A stretch of 52,581 bases of DNA from CAMCTV01 sp964420985 (lineage in GTDB: Bacteria; Bacteroidota; Bacteroidia; Flavobacteriales_D; Sanyastnellaceae). The translations under genes and the position numbers were made by a program. The stretch lies in NCBI GenBank assembly GCA_964420985.1, contig CAYQUT010000018.1, forward strand, positions 1 to 52,581, written 5' to 3'. Of this stretch, positions 42,274 through 50,313 are shown piece after piece (position 1 is the stretch's first letter; every line of letters starts with the position of its first letter). The notes under the pieces are model-generated. The model saw only the letters and a program-made list of their open reading frames with translations. It did no database searches and was not told where the DNA came from.

Positions 42274-43902
42274 ATGATGGGCTTCCCTTATTTTATATCT
42301 TATTTACCCACGTTGCTTTTGAGTGGGATGTTTGCTGCCATGACGTGGAGATTGACGAATGTATCTGCAGCAGGCAAAAGGGGGGATGTACAATTTTGGA
42401 TTTGGACCATCTTGTATGTGGTGGTGATGAAGGGGAGTTTTTTGGTGGAATACTCTACGAGTCCAGATGAACATCAATGGATTTTTTCAGCCAAGGCCTT
42501 TGCAGCGGATCCCGTATTTTGGTTCAGAGAGTATTTTCCATTTGAAGTTAGCCGCAGTTGGACAGTGCTGCCATTGGGCATGATGACCGCTATTTTGGGT
42601 CAAGTGACCTTTGTGCACGCGCGGGTTTTGTTCATGCTATTTTTCTTTGTTAATGTGTTTCTGCTTCATGCACTATTAAAAGGGAGATTTGAAGAAAATT
42701 TTGCGAAGCGAGCTTTGGTCTTTTTTATTTTGTTGTATTGTATGACTACGCAGGTGGATTACGCTGCCTACAATAGTGAGATGCCGGCGTTGTTTTTTAT
42801 CTTGGTATCTCTCCGCTTTTTAATGAAAAGGGTTAATGGTGATCGATCATCATGGAGCATTTTCATGCTGGGATTTTTTACAGTATTTATTCCTTTTGCC
42901 AAGGAACAAGCTTTGTATTTGGCGCTCTTTCTGTGGTCATTTGGGGTATATTCGACTATCAAGGATGCTCAATGGCGATTGTTGTTGTCCTATCTTTTAA
43001 CCAATATTTTTGCAGCTCTAATGCTTTTTTCTCCTTTGTTGATTTTTGGAAAGGTTGAAGTTTTTGTGCACAATTGTTTTATTACGCTTCAATACCAGAA
43101 CAATGGATTTGGAATGGTGGAGAAAGATCTCATCAATCCTTTTTTTGTTTTTCATTTTTTGAAGTTGGTTTTTTTGAATGCCATGTGGTTTTTTCCTTTT
43201 TTGTGTTTGATATTTTTTATGTCTACATGGACCGTTGATCGTTGGTTCAGAGGAAGGAGAGGGCTGGGGCTGAACCATCAAGATGTTGTTTTTGTGATGT
43301 TGACTTTGGTGGTATTGGTTACCATTTACCTGCCAAGAAATGGGATTAAGCATTATTGTATTTTTTTGGTTCCAGTGGTTGTTTGGGCCATTGCATTTGT
43401 ATTTGAGCGCATGAAAAGTCAAAGACAATGGTTGAGCATTGGCATGTACCTATTGCCCTTCACCATTGGTGTAGATCCCAATTTTCGTAAGGAGATTTTT
43501 CCGGTTAGGGGATACAAAAAGGCCGAGGAAATTTTTGCCAAGGACATTGTATTTCAAGGAATGCAACAGCATGTTCCCAAGGGAGCCAAGGTGATGATTT
43601 GGGGATGGGCCAATCATTATTATAACATGTTTGATTGTCAGCGGTGCTCGCATTTCTTATATCCGCAATTTGCTTTCGGATTTTATGAGGAGAAATCTTT
43701 TGTGGATGATGTTTACCTCCATGATTTGAATATTCTTCAACCTGAGTATATTGTTCAGGCGGTTGGAGATAAATGTTTTTACTTTGACGATTCGGTCAAA
43801 TTTGATATGTCCCAACATCATCCTGAAATAGGACGAATTTTGATCCAATCGTATCAAAAGGTCTTTCACCAACAGGGCGTGAAGATTTACAAGCGACGAT
43901 GA
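42274..43902 (+). CDS. GT-C type membrane glycosyltransferase
   Basis: A 542-residue integral membrane protein with about ten to twelve helices in the first 400 residues and a soluble C-terminal part. The first periplasmic loop has SPDEHQW, the acidic pair typical of GT-C enzymes that use polyprenyl-phosphate sugars (ArnT, PMT and relatives). EQALYLALFLW and YLPRNGIKHYCIFLVPVVVWA are typical helices. It would transfer a sugar from a lipid carrier to a glycan or protein on the outer side of the inner membrane. Donor and acceptor cannot be told. The gene is followed after 3 bases by a small GreA/B-tail protein. Confidence 0.82.
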   Translation: MMGFPYFISYLPTLLLSGMFAAMTWRLTNVSAAGKRGDVQFWIWTILYVVVMKGSFLVEYSTSPDEHQWIFSAKAFAADPVFWFREYFPFEVSRSWTVLPLGMMTAILGQVTFVHARVLFMLFFFVNVFLLHALLKGRFEENFAKRALVFFILLYCMTTQVDYAAYNSEMPALFFILVSLRFLMKRVNGDRSSWSIFMLGFFTVFIPFAKEQALYLALFLWSFGVYSTIKDAQWRLLLSYLLTNIFAALMLFSPLLIFGKVEVFVHNCFITLQYQNNGFGMVEKDLINPFFVFHFLKLVFLNAMWFFPFLCLIFFMSTWTVDRWFRGRRGLGLNHQDVVFVMLTLVVLVTIYLPRNGIKHYCIFLVPVVVWAIAFVFERMKSQRQWLSIGMYLLPFTIGVDPNFRKEIFPVRGYKKAEEIFAKDIVFQGMQQHVPKGAKVMIWGWANHYYNMFDCQRCSHFLYPQFAFGFYEEKSFVDDVYLHDLNILQPEYIVQAVGDKCFYFDDSVKFDMSQHHPEIGRILIQSYQKVFHQQGVKIYKRR

Positions 43903-43905
43903 TCA

Positions 43906-44370
43906 ATGGGAATTAGCATGGAAAAGGAGTTTGTATTTGAAACCTTGACAAATCTTTTAGAAGAGCGATATCGATCCATGCAAGCCAATTGGAATATTTT
44001 AATGGAGTCCAATCAGCAGGAGGGTAAAAGCTCAGCAGGTGACAAGCATGAGACGGGGACTGCGATGGTGCATTTGGAATTGCAGCAATTGGGGAGACAA
44101 TTGGATGAATTGCGCCGTCAGTTGGAAGAAGTGTATCAAAGTCGCCCTGAGAAAAGTACGGTAATTGGTCAGGTTTCATTGGGGAGTTTGGTGACCACCA
44201 ATGTGGGGTTGTATTATATGATTACCGGATTTGGTAAATTACAATGCATTGATCAGGAAGTGTATGTCATTGGCAGGACATCCCCTGCAGGCCAGGCGCT
44301 TTGGGGAAAATCCGTTGGGGATGGTTTTGAATGGGGGAGGGTGAAGGGGGTGGTCATCTCCATTGAATGA
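43906..44370 (+). CDS. Small protein with GreA/GreB-like C-terminal domain
   Basis: A 154-residue protein. The N-terminal half (about 5-85) is a helical coiled coil with LQQLGRQLDELRRQLEEVY. The C-terminal half contains VYVIGRTSPAGQALWGKSVGD, which matches the I-S-P-x-S-P-L-G-x-A-L-x-G-K-x-x-G-D motif of the GreA/GreB C-terminal domain. Such proteins are common in Bacteroidota and are often mislabelled 3-oxoacyl-ACP synthase. It may bind RNA polymerase, but the acidic tip of the coiled coil needed for transcript cleavage is not evident. The start may be 43906 or the ATG at 43918. Confidence 0.8.
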   Translation: MGISMEKEFVFETLTNLLEERYRSMQANWNILMESNQQEGKSSAGDKHETGTAMVHLELQQLGRQLDELRRQLEEVYQSRPEKSTVIGQVSLGSLVTTNVGLYYMITGFGKLQCIDQEVYVIGRTSPAGQALWGKSVGDGFEWGRVKGVVISIE

Positions 44371-44432
44371 AGTGCTCAATACGTTATGAATTCCATAGCA
44401 TCCGATATGGATTGGTAAATGTTGTAAAAATG

Positions 44433-44454
44433 ATAGGCCGCAATTGCGGCCTAT
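44433..44454. terminator. Perfect palindromic terminator shared by convergent genes
   Basis: ATAGGCCGC-AATT-GCGGCCTAT is a nine-pair perfect stem. It overlaps the stop codon of the minus-strand gene ending at 44451 and lies 63 bases after the stop of the plus-strand gene. A T-rich stretch follows on the plus strand. Confidence 0.8.
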
Positions 44455-44753
44455 TTATTTCTTAATCGCTGAATCTCTTCCCTTTTTCGGACAATCTGAT
44501 CCTTTTTATCATCAATTTGCTTTTTTTGCGACTCAATCTCTTTTTTCAAGTGATCCACTTCTCTCCTTTTTTTTTCGCGTAGAGATGCTTTTTCGGCGCG
44601 GTCAGCACGTGCTATTTGGTCTTTGAATCGTTCATTGACTTTACGGATGTCACTTTTCTTGGCCTCTATAGTGCGTTTATTCATAAGAATGAATCGCTTG
44701 ATGGATTCTATCTCATTTCTGATGCTGACGATTCTGGCTTTATCTGCATTCAT
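44451..44753 (-). CDS. Unknown charged coiled-coil protein (100 aa)
   Basis: I do not recognise this protein. It is almost wholly helical and charged, with continuous heptad character from about residue 8 to 98 (for example KKEIESQKKQIDDKKDQIVRK) and no cysteine, signal peptide or membrane segment. A long antiparallel or dimeric coiled coil is expected. It is the third of three small minus-strand genes (45315 to 44451) spaced closely enough to form an operon. Low-complexity coding makes false calling possible, but the frame and its neighbours support it. Confidence 0.65.
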   Translation of the reverse strand: MNADKARIVSIRNEIESIKRFILMNKRTIEAKKSDIRKVNERFKDQIARADRAEKASLREKKRREVDHLKKEIESQKKQIDDKKDQIVRKREEIQRLRNK

Positions 44754-44763
44754 TTTTTTAGGA

Positions 44764-45150
44764 TTAGATGTGCCACTCTCCTTTTTTCCAATTGGATTTT
44801 TCGCCTAATTCGTTCAACTCTCGCAAAGTCAATTCATCTTGTGTTCCAGAGGTGTAAAATGGTTTACCATCTGCATCTTTGTAGGCCACTTGGCAATAAA
44901 GTCCAAAAATATCATCCATCATTTTTTCTAGATTCTTTACTTTTTGACCTCCACGAATAATAGCTGGATCGGATGATTTTTTTTCTCTTACTTCAGCGAT
45001 TGTTTTTTCAAAGTCTAATGGAGATTTGACAGACGAATTTCTTTGGTTAGAGGCGTAAATGCTTAACCTTAGATAAGGAAATCGATCATTGAATTCTTCC
45101 ATTATTGTTTTTAATTTGGTGTTTCCGTTCATGGAAAGTTCTCTGGCCAT
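44764..45150 (-). CDS. Unknown 128-aa protein
   Basis: I do not recognise this protein. It appears soluble, with an N-terminal MARELSMNGNTKLKTIMEEFNDRFPYLRLSIY that reads as a compact alpha/beta unit, a basic middle and the C-terminal GTQDELTLRELNELGEKSNW with an acidic helix. The 10-base gap to the coiled-coil gene and 18 bases from the 48-residue gene upstream suggest one transcript. The middle gene looks most like a folded domain of the three. Confidence 0.7.
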   Translation of the reverse strand: MARELSMNGNTKLKTIMEEFNDRFPYLRLSIYASNQRNSSVKSPLDFEKTIAEVREKKSSDPAIIRGGQKVKNLEKMMDDIFGLYCQVAYKDADGKPFYTSGTQDELTLRELNELGEKSNWKKGEWHI

Positions 45151-45168
45151 ACTATAGATTTTAATCGG

Positions 45169-45315
45169 TTATTTTTTTTCCTTTGCTTTTCGTTCTCTTC
45201 TTTTTTCATTTCTTTCTTCTCTTAATTTGGCAATTTCTTTGCCTTCCTTGGTTCTAAGATCGACTTTGCCATCTTTTGTTTTTTGCGCTTCATCGCGTAG
45301 TTTTTTTAGTCCCAT
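45169..45315 (-). CDS. Unknown 48-aa highly charged protein
   Basis: A short reading frame starting at the ATG at 45315 and ending at TAA 45171-45169: MGLKKLRDEAQKTKDGKVDL and onwards, ending in a run rich in R, K and E. More than half of the residues are charged, with one or two continuous helices expected. It lies directly upstream of the 128-residue gene on the same strand, 18 bases apart, and all three encode lysine/glutamate-rich products. It could bind nucleic acid or ribosomes, but that is a guess from composition. Confidence 0.55.
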   Translation of the reverse strand: MGLKKLRDEAQKTKDGKVDLRTKEGKEIAKLREERNEKRRERKAKEKK

Positions 45316-45431
45316 TTTTTTAAGCTTTTAAGTTCTTTCGAAATTACTTTTCTATTCACAGATCGAGGAATCCATTAATACCCATTAATGAAGTCTCTTT
45401 GAACGGTTGATTTTATTGAATAGTTTTGCCC

Positions 45432-46517
45432 ATGGCACGGAAGCGGAATGTTATCTCTCCTGGAGACTGGAACAGGTTGAAGCAAGAGGTGGAGTCTTGT
45501 TTGGATAGTCCGATTTTGTATTCTAAGGATTGCATAAGACTTTCTCAGTTGATTTTTGAGACCACTCGATCAATCATCAGTCCCAATACGTTGAGACGGT
45601 TTTGGGGTTTTGAGTATTCCGCTTTTTTCCCATCTTACTCCACAGTAGAAATTTTGGAGTTGTTTGTTTCTTTATCCAGGAAAAATAAGGTTCATTCCGA
45701 TCAAGCACTATTTGTATTGGATTTTTTTGAGCCGTTGCATTTTCAGGAAATTGGCGCTGATGACAAAACATTTCAAGCGAGTTGTCGAAAAATTGCGCTT
45801 TTTTTAAAGTCCAATCCTCTTGTCTTTCAAGAGGTAATGATTCCACTGGCTCAATCTGCTTTAGGACGAAAGTATTTTTATGAATTGTTTCCAGATTATT
45901 CTTGGCTCAACCATGGCTTGGATTTGGGTTACTATCATTACTTGTCCCATTCCGTTTCAAAGAATGATTTGCTATTCGGTCATGCCATATTATTTTTTAG
46001 TGCTTACCTGAAGAACGATAGTTTGGTCATGGAAGAGAAGTATTTGGCCATTCAGACCATTTGGAATACCCACAAAGGTGAGGTACACCCTTTTGTCGCT
46101 GGACGGGTTTATTTTACGTTTATACTGATGAGTGACAAGGATAACCTTGCATCGATTTTAGATGCCGCAAGGGACTACCAAAAAAAGCTGCCACGCCATT
46201 CTGTCGGAGAGTTTAAAGAGTTTCCTGGATTTCATTATTTTGTGGCGGATGCGCTTTATCAAAAAGGATTGATAAAAGACTTGTTCTTCTTCACCTCCAT
46301 TGCATTGAATGAATTCCTAGTATTTAAAGAGTTTGAATGGAAAGGGTATTATGATCAAATGAAAGTCTTTCACGCTTTTGCATTATCTGGTTTGAAAAAG
46401 AAGAGGGAGGCCTTGAACATATTCCAAAAAGTCAAGACCTCCGATTACTATTTTATCTCAAGAGAGTACTATCTAAACATTTACCATCAGGTTAAACTGC
46501 GTTTGATGGGTGATTAG
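45432..46517 (+). CDS. Unknown protein with Bacteroidota HTH-like N-terminus (361 aa)
   Basis: The first 85 residues (DWNRLKQEVESCL, then SQLIFETTRSIISPNTLRRFWG, then YSTVEILELFVSL) match a recurring N-terminal unit of Bacteroidota proteins in which helices around the S-x-x-T-L-x-R-x-x-G motif look like a helix-turn-helix. The remaining 270 residues are helical and resemble TPR-like scaffolds, with no recognised enzyme motif. The ATG at 45432 is chosen over a TTG six bases upstream. It overlaps the end of the convergent hom gene by 4 bases. A regulatory role is possible but the family is not known to me. Confidence 0.72.
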   Translation: MARKRNVISPGDWNRLKQEVESCLDSPILYSKDCIRLSQLIFETTRSIISPNTLRRFWGFEYSAFFPSYSTVEILELFVSLSRKNKVHSDQALFVLDFFEPLHFQEIGADDKTFQASCRKIALFLKSNPLVFQEVMIPLAQSALGRKYFYELFPDYSWLNHGLDLGYYHYLSHSVSKNDLLFGHAILFFSAYLKNDSLVMEEKYLAIQTIWNTHKGEVHPFVAGRVYFTFILMSDKDNLASILDAARDYQKKLPRHSVGEFKEFPGFHYFVADALYQKGLIKDLFFFTSIALNEFLVFKEFEWKGYYDQMKVFHAFALSGLKKKREALNIFQKVKTSDYYFISREYYLNIYHQVKLRLMGD

Positions 46518-47698
46518 TGTTCCATCCCGACAACGCAGAAGTTATGGTCTAAATAGACCTCTGATAAGTTTTTAAGCTCAACATCCGCAATGGTATAGGC
46601 ATACTCCGTGTTTTGGAATTGTTCTTGAATGTTGGATAGCTTCAATGAATTTGGAATTCCTTTTTTTGTTTCATATCCAATGAGCACGGTTAAAAAATGC
46701 TCATTGTTCAAAACTGGTTTTTTCTCTTGCGTCTTCTTTTTGTACTCATACTTGTAATCATAACTCAGCGCGGATATATCGGATAAGACAGCAGATGCAG
46801 TGGGGTAGGCTCCTGCCCCTTTTCCCATAAAGAATTGCTTTTCAGAAAAACTGGTTTGGGTCAAAACGCCGTTGTATTCATTTTGTACTTGGTGCAGTAA
46901 GTTTTTTTCGGAAACAAATTGTGGTATTACGAAAGCTTGAAGTTTTTGATCTTTGGTTCTGCAAGCATGTCCTAAAAGTTTGATTTGCCAATTTTTTTCT
47001 TTGGCTAATTTTAAGACAAGAGGATTGATTCGATCAATACCAAAATGACTGATTTGATGGGGTTCTAAGGCAACCCCAAAGGCATGCATGATGAGAATAA
47101 TCAGCTTGTATTTGCTGTCCCATCCCTCAGTGTCCAAGGCAGGATTGCTTTCTGCAAATCCTAGTTTTTGAGCCAAGGCAAGTGCTTCATTATAACTTAA
47201 ATTCTCTTGATGTGTTTTGCTCAAAATAAAATTGGTTGATCCGTTGATGATTCCTTCTATCTTCTCTAACAAATCATTGTCATAATACTCTTCCAAATTT
47301 CGGATGATGGGAATACTGGCGCAAACCGCTGCTTCATAAAGCAAAGGAACTTGATGGGTTTCTTGTAATGACAGCAATTCTTGAAAATGTTCTGCAATCA
47401 TTTTCTTATTGGCTGTTACCACTGCTTTGCCATTTTCCAAAGCTTTTTTCACCAGGAGAAATGCAGCTTCGCTGTCATCAATGAGTTCTACAATCACATT
47501 GATTTCTGGATCATTTAGAATTTCAAAAGGATCATAAGTAAAGTAGTCTTGATGTATTGGCCTGGATTTCTTTTTGTCTTTTACACCAATTTTTTTGATT
47601 TTGGTTTTGAGCCCTGGTGTTTGTTCAAGTACTTGCCAAAGGCCGTATCCAACGCATCCAAAGCCAAAAATGCCCAAGTTGATTTCTTTTCGGTTCAT
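46514..47698 (-). CDS. hom: Homoserine dehydrogenase
   Basis: A 394-residue NAD(P)-dependent enzyme making homoserine from aspartate semialdehyde. The Rossmann motif LGIFGFGCVGYGLW is at the start, followed by VVTANKKMIAEH, NGSTNFILSKT, the catalytic-domain segment LGFAESNPALDTEGWDSKYK and the GKGAGAYPTASAVLSDI block. The ATG at 47698 overlaps the metB stop as ATGA, which fixes this start in preference to one 39 bases earlier. The region after about 330 does not look like a normal ACT domain, so allosteric control by threonine may be absent. With metB it is under the SAM-I riboswitch. Confidence 0.94.
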   Translation of the reverse strand: MNRKEINLGIFGFGCVGYGLWQVLEQTPGLKTKIKKIGVKDKKKSRPIHQDYFTYDPFEILNDPEINVIVELIDDSEAAFLLVKKALENGKAVVTANKKMIAEHFQELLSLQETHQVPLLYEAAVCASIPIIRNLEEYYDNDLLEKIEGIINGSTNFILSKTHQENLSYNEALALAQKLGFAESNPALDTEGWDSKYKLIILIMHAFGVALEPHQISHFGIDRINPLVLKLAKEKNWQIKLLGHACRTKDQKLQAFVIPQFVSEKNLLHQVQNEYNGVLTQTSFSEKQFFMGKGAGAYPTASAVLSDISALSYDYKYEYKKKTQEKKPVLNNEHFLTVLIGYETKKGIPNSLKLSNIQEQFQNTEYAYTIADVELKNLSEVYLDHNFCVVGMEH

Positions 47699-48873
47699 GA
47701 TAGGCAGGTGATTTGAGTTTGGGCTTTTTTTCTCCATTCATTCAGTGCGAATTGCAGATCTTGAATGAGATCATTCACATCTTCTAATCCTACCGATATT
47801 CTGATTAAACTGTCCGTAACGCCACTATGATACCTCTTTTCTCGTGGTATAGATTTATGGGTCATCTCGCAAGGTTGACAGATCAATGATTTGGCCCCAC
47901 CCAAACTCTCAGCCAGTTTGAAGAGTTTTGTTTGCGTAACGAAATACGTGGCCAATTGTTTATCATCGTCATGTAAGTCAAAACTGATGATGCCGCCGAA
48001 TAATCCTTGTTGACGTATGGCGACATCATGGTTCTGGTGCCCTTTTAAACCGGGATAGTAAACGTTGTTGATTTCCGGTTGATGGGCAAGGAATTCAGCG
48101 ATGATGTGAGCATTTTTACTGTGTTGTTCATAGCGCAGTGGCAATGTTTCTATGCCCCGTATCACCAACCAACTGTCAAAGGGCGAGAGTATGGCGCCGG
48201 AAGCATTTTGGATGAATTTTATTTTTTCACTGATTTCGGGTCTTCTTGTGATAACGGCACCGGCAATGAGGTCACTGTGTCCACCGAGGTATTTTGTTGC
48301 CGAATGAACAACGATGTCTGCTCCAAGGTCAAGTGGAAGCTGTGCTGCCGGGGAGGCAAAGGTGTTGTCCACACAAAGGAGTATGTTGTTGCGTTTGGCA
48401 ATGTCTGAAATGCCAGCGATGTCTGAAATTTTCAGGGTGGGGTTGGTAGGGGTTTCAATCCAAAGCAATTTTGTTCTGGTTGAGATGGCCTTGGCAACAT
48501 GATCGGTGTTCGTGGTGTCCACATATCGGACCGAGATGCCGAACTTTTCGTATACATGGGTGAATAATCGAAATGCCCCACCATAGATGTCATCTACGGC
48601 GATAATTTCATCTCCGGCTTCCAATAGTTTTAATACACTGTCAATGGCAGCAAGGCCCGATGAGAAGGCAAACCCTTTGTCTCCATGTTCTAATTCAGCC
48701 AGAAGATTTTCTAAGACCAATCGGGTGGGATTGTTGGAACGAGCATAATCAAATCCTTGATGCACACCAGGCGATGATTGTACAAATGTCGAGGTTTGAT
48801 AGATGGGAGTCGAAATGGCTCCTGTTAATGGATCCACGGGAATACTGTGGATACAGCGTGTTTGTTGTTTCAT
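47695..48873 (-). CDS. metB: Cystathionine gamma-synthase / PLP-dependent trans-sulfuration enzyme
   Basis: A 392-residue Cys/Met-metabolism PLP enzyme. YARSNNPTRLVLENLLAELE and FSSGLAAIDSVL lead to VVHSATKYLGGHSD, where the lysine binds PLP. The C-terminal LGGAKSLICQPCEMTHKSIP and SLIRISVGLEDVNDLI are typical of cystathionine gamma-synthase and of O-acyl-homoserine sulfhydrylase. These two cannot be separated by eye; the SAM riboswitch and linked hom place it in methionine synthesis either way. Transcribed from a promoter at 49175-49144 through the riboswitch. Confidence 0.92.
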   Translation of the reverse strand: MKQQTRCIHSIPVDPLTGAISTPIYQTSTFVQSSPGVHQGFDYARSNNPTRLVLENLLAELEHGDKGFAFSSGLAAIDSVLKLLEAGDEIIAVDDIYGGAFRLFTHVYEKFGISVRYVDTTNTDHVAKAISTRTKLLWIETPTNPTLKISDIAGISDIAKRNNILLCVDNTFASPAAQLPLDLGADIVVHSATKYLGGHSDLIAGAVITRRPEISEKIKFIQNASGAILSPFDSWLVIRGIETLPLRYEQHSKNAHIIAEFLAHQPEINNVYYPGLKGHQNHDVAIRQQGLFGGIISFDLHDDDKQLATYFVTQTKLFKLAESLGGAKSLICQPCEMTHKSIPREKRYHSGVTDSLIRISVGLEDVNDLIQDLQFALNEWRKKAQTQITCLS

Positions 48874-49016
48874 TTTGTTTTCGGTTTTATGGCGTGCATA
48901 CTGAATTCCGAATCATAAAAGAAGGGGAGATGATTACCGAAGGATACGCAGTTAAGCACTCCTCCGATAAGCCAGAAGAGCATTCAAGTACCGCGAATAA
49001 TTGTATGCTATGCCAA

Positions 49017-49121
49017 CTTATCTGTCCTCATGGTTGAGGTTGAACGTACCACCTTATTCATCTGCCGATAAATGGTTGGTAAGACATCAAAGGGTCAAAT
49101 CCCTCCGTCTTTCTTGATAAG
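49017..49121 (-). ncRNA. SAM-I riboswitch (S-box)
   Basis: On the minus strand the aptamer opens with CTTATCAAGA (49121-49112) and closes with GATAAG (49022-49017), forming P1. Inside lie the S-box core motifs: GGAGGGATTTGACCCTTTGA, then ACCAACC, and further on AAGGTGGTACGTTCAACC. It lies 143 bases upstream of metB. When SAM is bound P1 forms. Downstream, a second CTTATC (48971-48966) can pair with the 3' strand of P1, giving a simple switching partner. Confidence 0.93.
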
Positions 49122-49143
49122 AAATGAAGTAAAGAACGCGGTG

Positions 49144-49175
49144 CAAATTTATAGCCGTAAAAGTTTTATTTCAAA
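49144..49175 (-). promoter_or_regulatory. Promoter of the metB-hom operon
   Basis: On the minus strand: TTTG (49175-49172), a 20-base spacer, and TAAATTTG (49151-49144), a perfect Bacteroidota -33/-7 pair. The expected start of transcription falls about 15 bases before the aptamer. Confidence 0.8.
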
Positions 49176-49256
49176 ATATTTTTTTAAGATTGTGCTGAAT
49201 GCCTTGCTATAGCTCGTTTTTTATTGCATGGTAAATCTTTTTTTTGAGGGCTTTGG

Positions 49257-49287
49257 TTTGTTGAACCTATGGTCATTTGTAAATTAG
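49257..49287 (+). promoter_or_regulatory. Promoter of the Crp/Fnr gene
   Basis: TTTG (49257-49260), a 19-base spacer, and TAAATTAG (49280-49287), 17 bases before the ATG at 49305. The rest of 48874-49304 is filled by the riboswitch, its switching region and the divergent metB promoter. Confidence 0.65.
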
Positions 49288-49304
49288 AGCATTGAATTTT
49301 TGAA

Positions 49305-49871
49305 ATGGAATTGTTCAAATTTGTTGTTGGCCAAATAGTGGATCTTGAGTCGCATGAGTGGAAAGCATTCAAAGATCAGTTGAGTATCCATGAATTTAAA
49401 AAGGGAACATTGTTGTCCCTTTCAGGGAAAGTGCCTGAGGAGGTTTTTTTTATTGAAAAGGGGTTGGTGCGCGTCGTTATTAATGATAGCAAAGGTACTG
49501 AGCATACCATACATTTCTCACAGGAAGGTCAATTTATTGCAGATTACGCGAGTTATCTTAGAAGACAACCTGCTCATTATGCTCTACAGGCTTTGGAGGA
49601 TACGAGGGTAGTTGTGTTGCCTAAATCCGCTATTGAGTGGGGTTACGCTCACCTCAAACAAGGAGAGAAATTGGGGAGGTTATTGGCGGAATTGTATTTC
49701 AGTTTCCACGATGACAGAATCAAGCGCTCGTATGCCTTGTCACCCAAAGAGCGCTATAGTGGCATTGAGGAGATTTTCCCAGGAATTTTGTCACGGGTTC
49801 CTCAGCATATGATAGCCTCATATTTGGGTATCTCTTCGGTTCATCTCAGTCGATTAAAGAATCAAAAATAG
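49305..49871 (+). CDS. Crp/Fnr family transcriptional regulator
   Basis: A 188-residue regulator with a cyclic-nucleotide-binding-like beta roll (about 25-115: LLSLSGKVPEEVFFIEKGLVR, IADYASYLR) and a C-terminal winged helix (about 140-188, PQHMIASYLGISSVHLSRLK). There is no N-terminal cysteine cluster of FNR type and the phosphate-binding residues for cAMP are not evident, so the ligand is unknown. It lies divergent from the metB riboswitch. A small gene follows 71 bases later with an inverted repeat ahead of it, a possible target. Confidence 0.88.
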   Translation: MELFKFVVGQIVDLESHEWKAFKDQLSIHEFKKGTLLSLSGKVPEEVFFIEKGLVRVVINDSKGTEHTIHFSQEGQFIADYASYLRRQPAHYALQALEDTRVVVLPKSAIEWGYAHLKQGEKLGRLLAELYFSFHDDRIKRSYALSPKERYSGIEEIFPGILSRVPQHMIASYLGISSVHLSRLKNQK

Positions 49872-49922
49872 TTTCTAAACATTTGTTATCGTTTTGAGTT
49901 CGATATTGGTCGCATCATTGCA

Positions 49923-49939
49923 TAAGACATTTCGTCTTA
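49923..49939. promoter_or_regulatory. Inverted repeat ahead of the 119-aa gene
   Basis: TAAGAC-ATTTC-GTCTTA is a perfect six-base inverted repeat four bases before the ATG at 49943. It may be an operator, perhaps of the adjacent Crp/Fnr protein, or a hairpin that limits translation. Confidence 0.45.
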
Positions 49940-49942
49940 AAC

Positions 49943-50302
49943 ATGAAGAAAAAAGACCAATTTATACACATTTGTAGTGAGGAGTGGGATGAGTTCACCG
50001 CTGAAATTACTGTCAGGGGAGAAGATGATCATTGCGCTTGCCAATCTTCAAAGGTGGCTTTGCCAGATTTGAAGGCTGTTTTGGATCATGTTCAGTCCAA
50101 GGTAATCAAAAGAAATGATTTTGATTTGGCTGCCAAAGCCAAGAGTAAAGTGGTAGATTTTAGTTTGTTTGAGGATGTTCAGTATCCGTTGCATTTGAAC
50201 GTAGATGTCTTATTTGTAAAAAATCACGCGTTGTATGCAGAAATTTATGTGTACGATCTCAGCAGTAATTTGTGTCATAAACGCTGTATTCACGTAGCCT
50301 AG
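49943..50302 (+). CDS. Unknown 119-aa protein
   Basis: I do not recognise this protein. It is probably soluble and alpha/beta. It contains a CAC motif (DDHCACQSS) near residue 32 and a second pair of cysteines with histidines near the C-terminus (CHKRCIHVA), a layout that could hold a metal or form disulfides. No leader or membrane segment is present. It is downstream of the Crp/Fnr gene in the same direction and convergent with the LysR gene, with 11 bases between their ends and no clear terminator. Confidence 0.72.
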   Translation: MKKKDQFIHICSEEWDEFTAEITVRGEDDHCACQSSKVALPDLKAVLDHVQSKVIKRNDFDLAAKAKSKVVDFSLFEDVQYPLHLNVDVLFVKNHALYAEIYVYDLSSNLCHKRCIHVA

Positions 50303-50313
50303 ATTTTGATGTT

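Noticed and set aside
42171..42470. A 99-residue frame overlapping the start of the GT-C glycosyltransferase
   Set aside because: It starts inside the nested hairpin and overlaps the well-supported membrane protein in another frame, with no family features.
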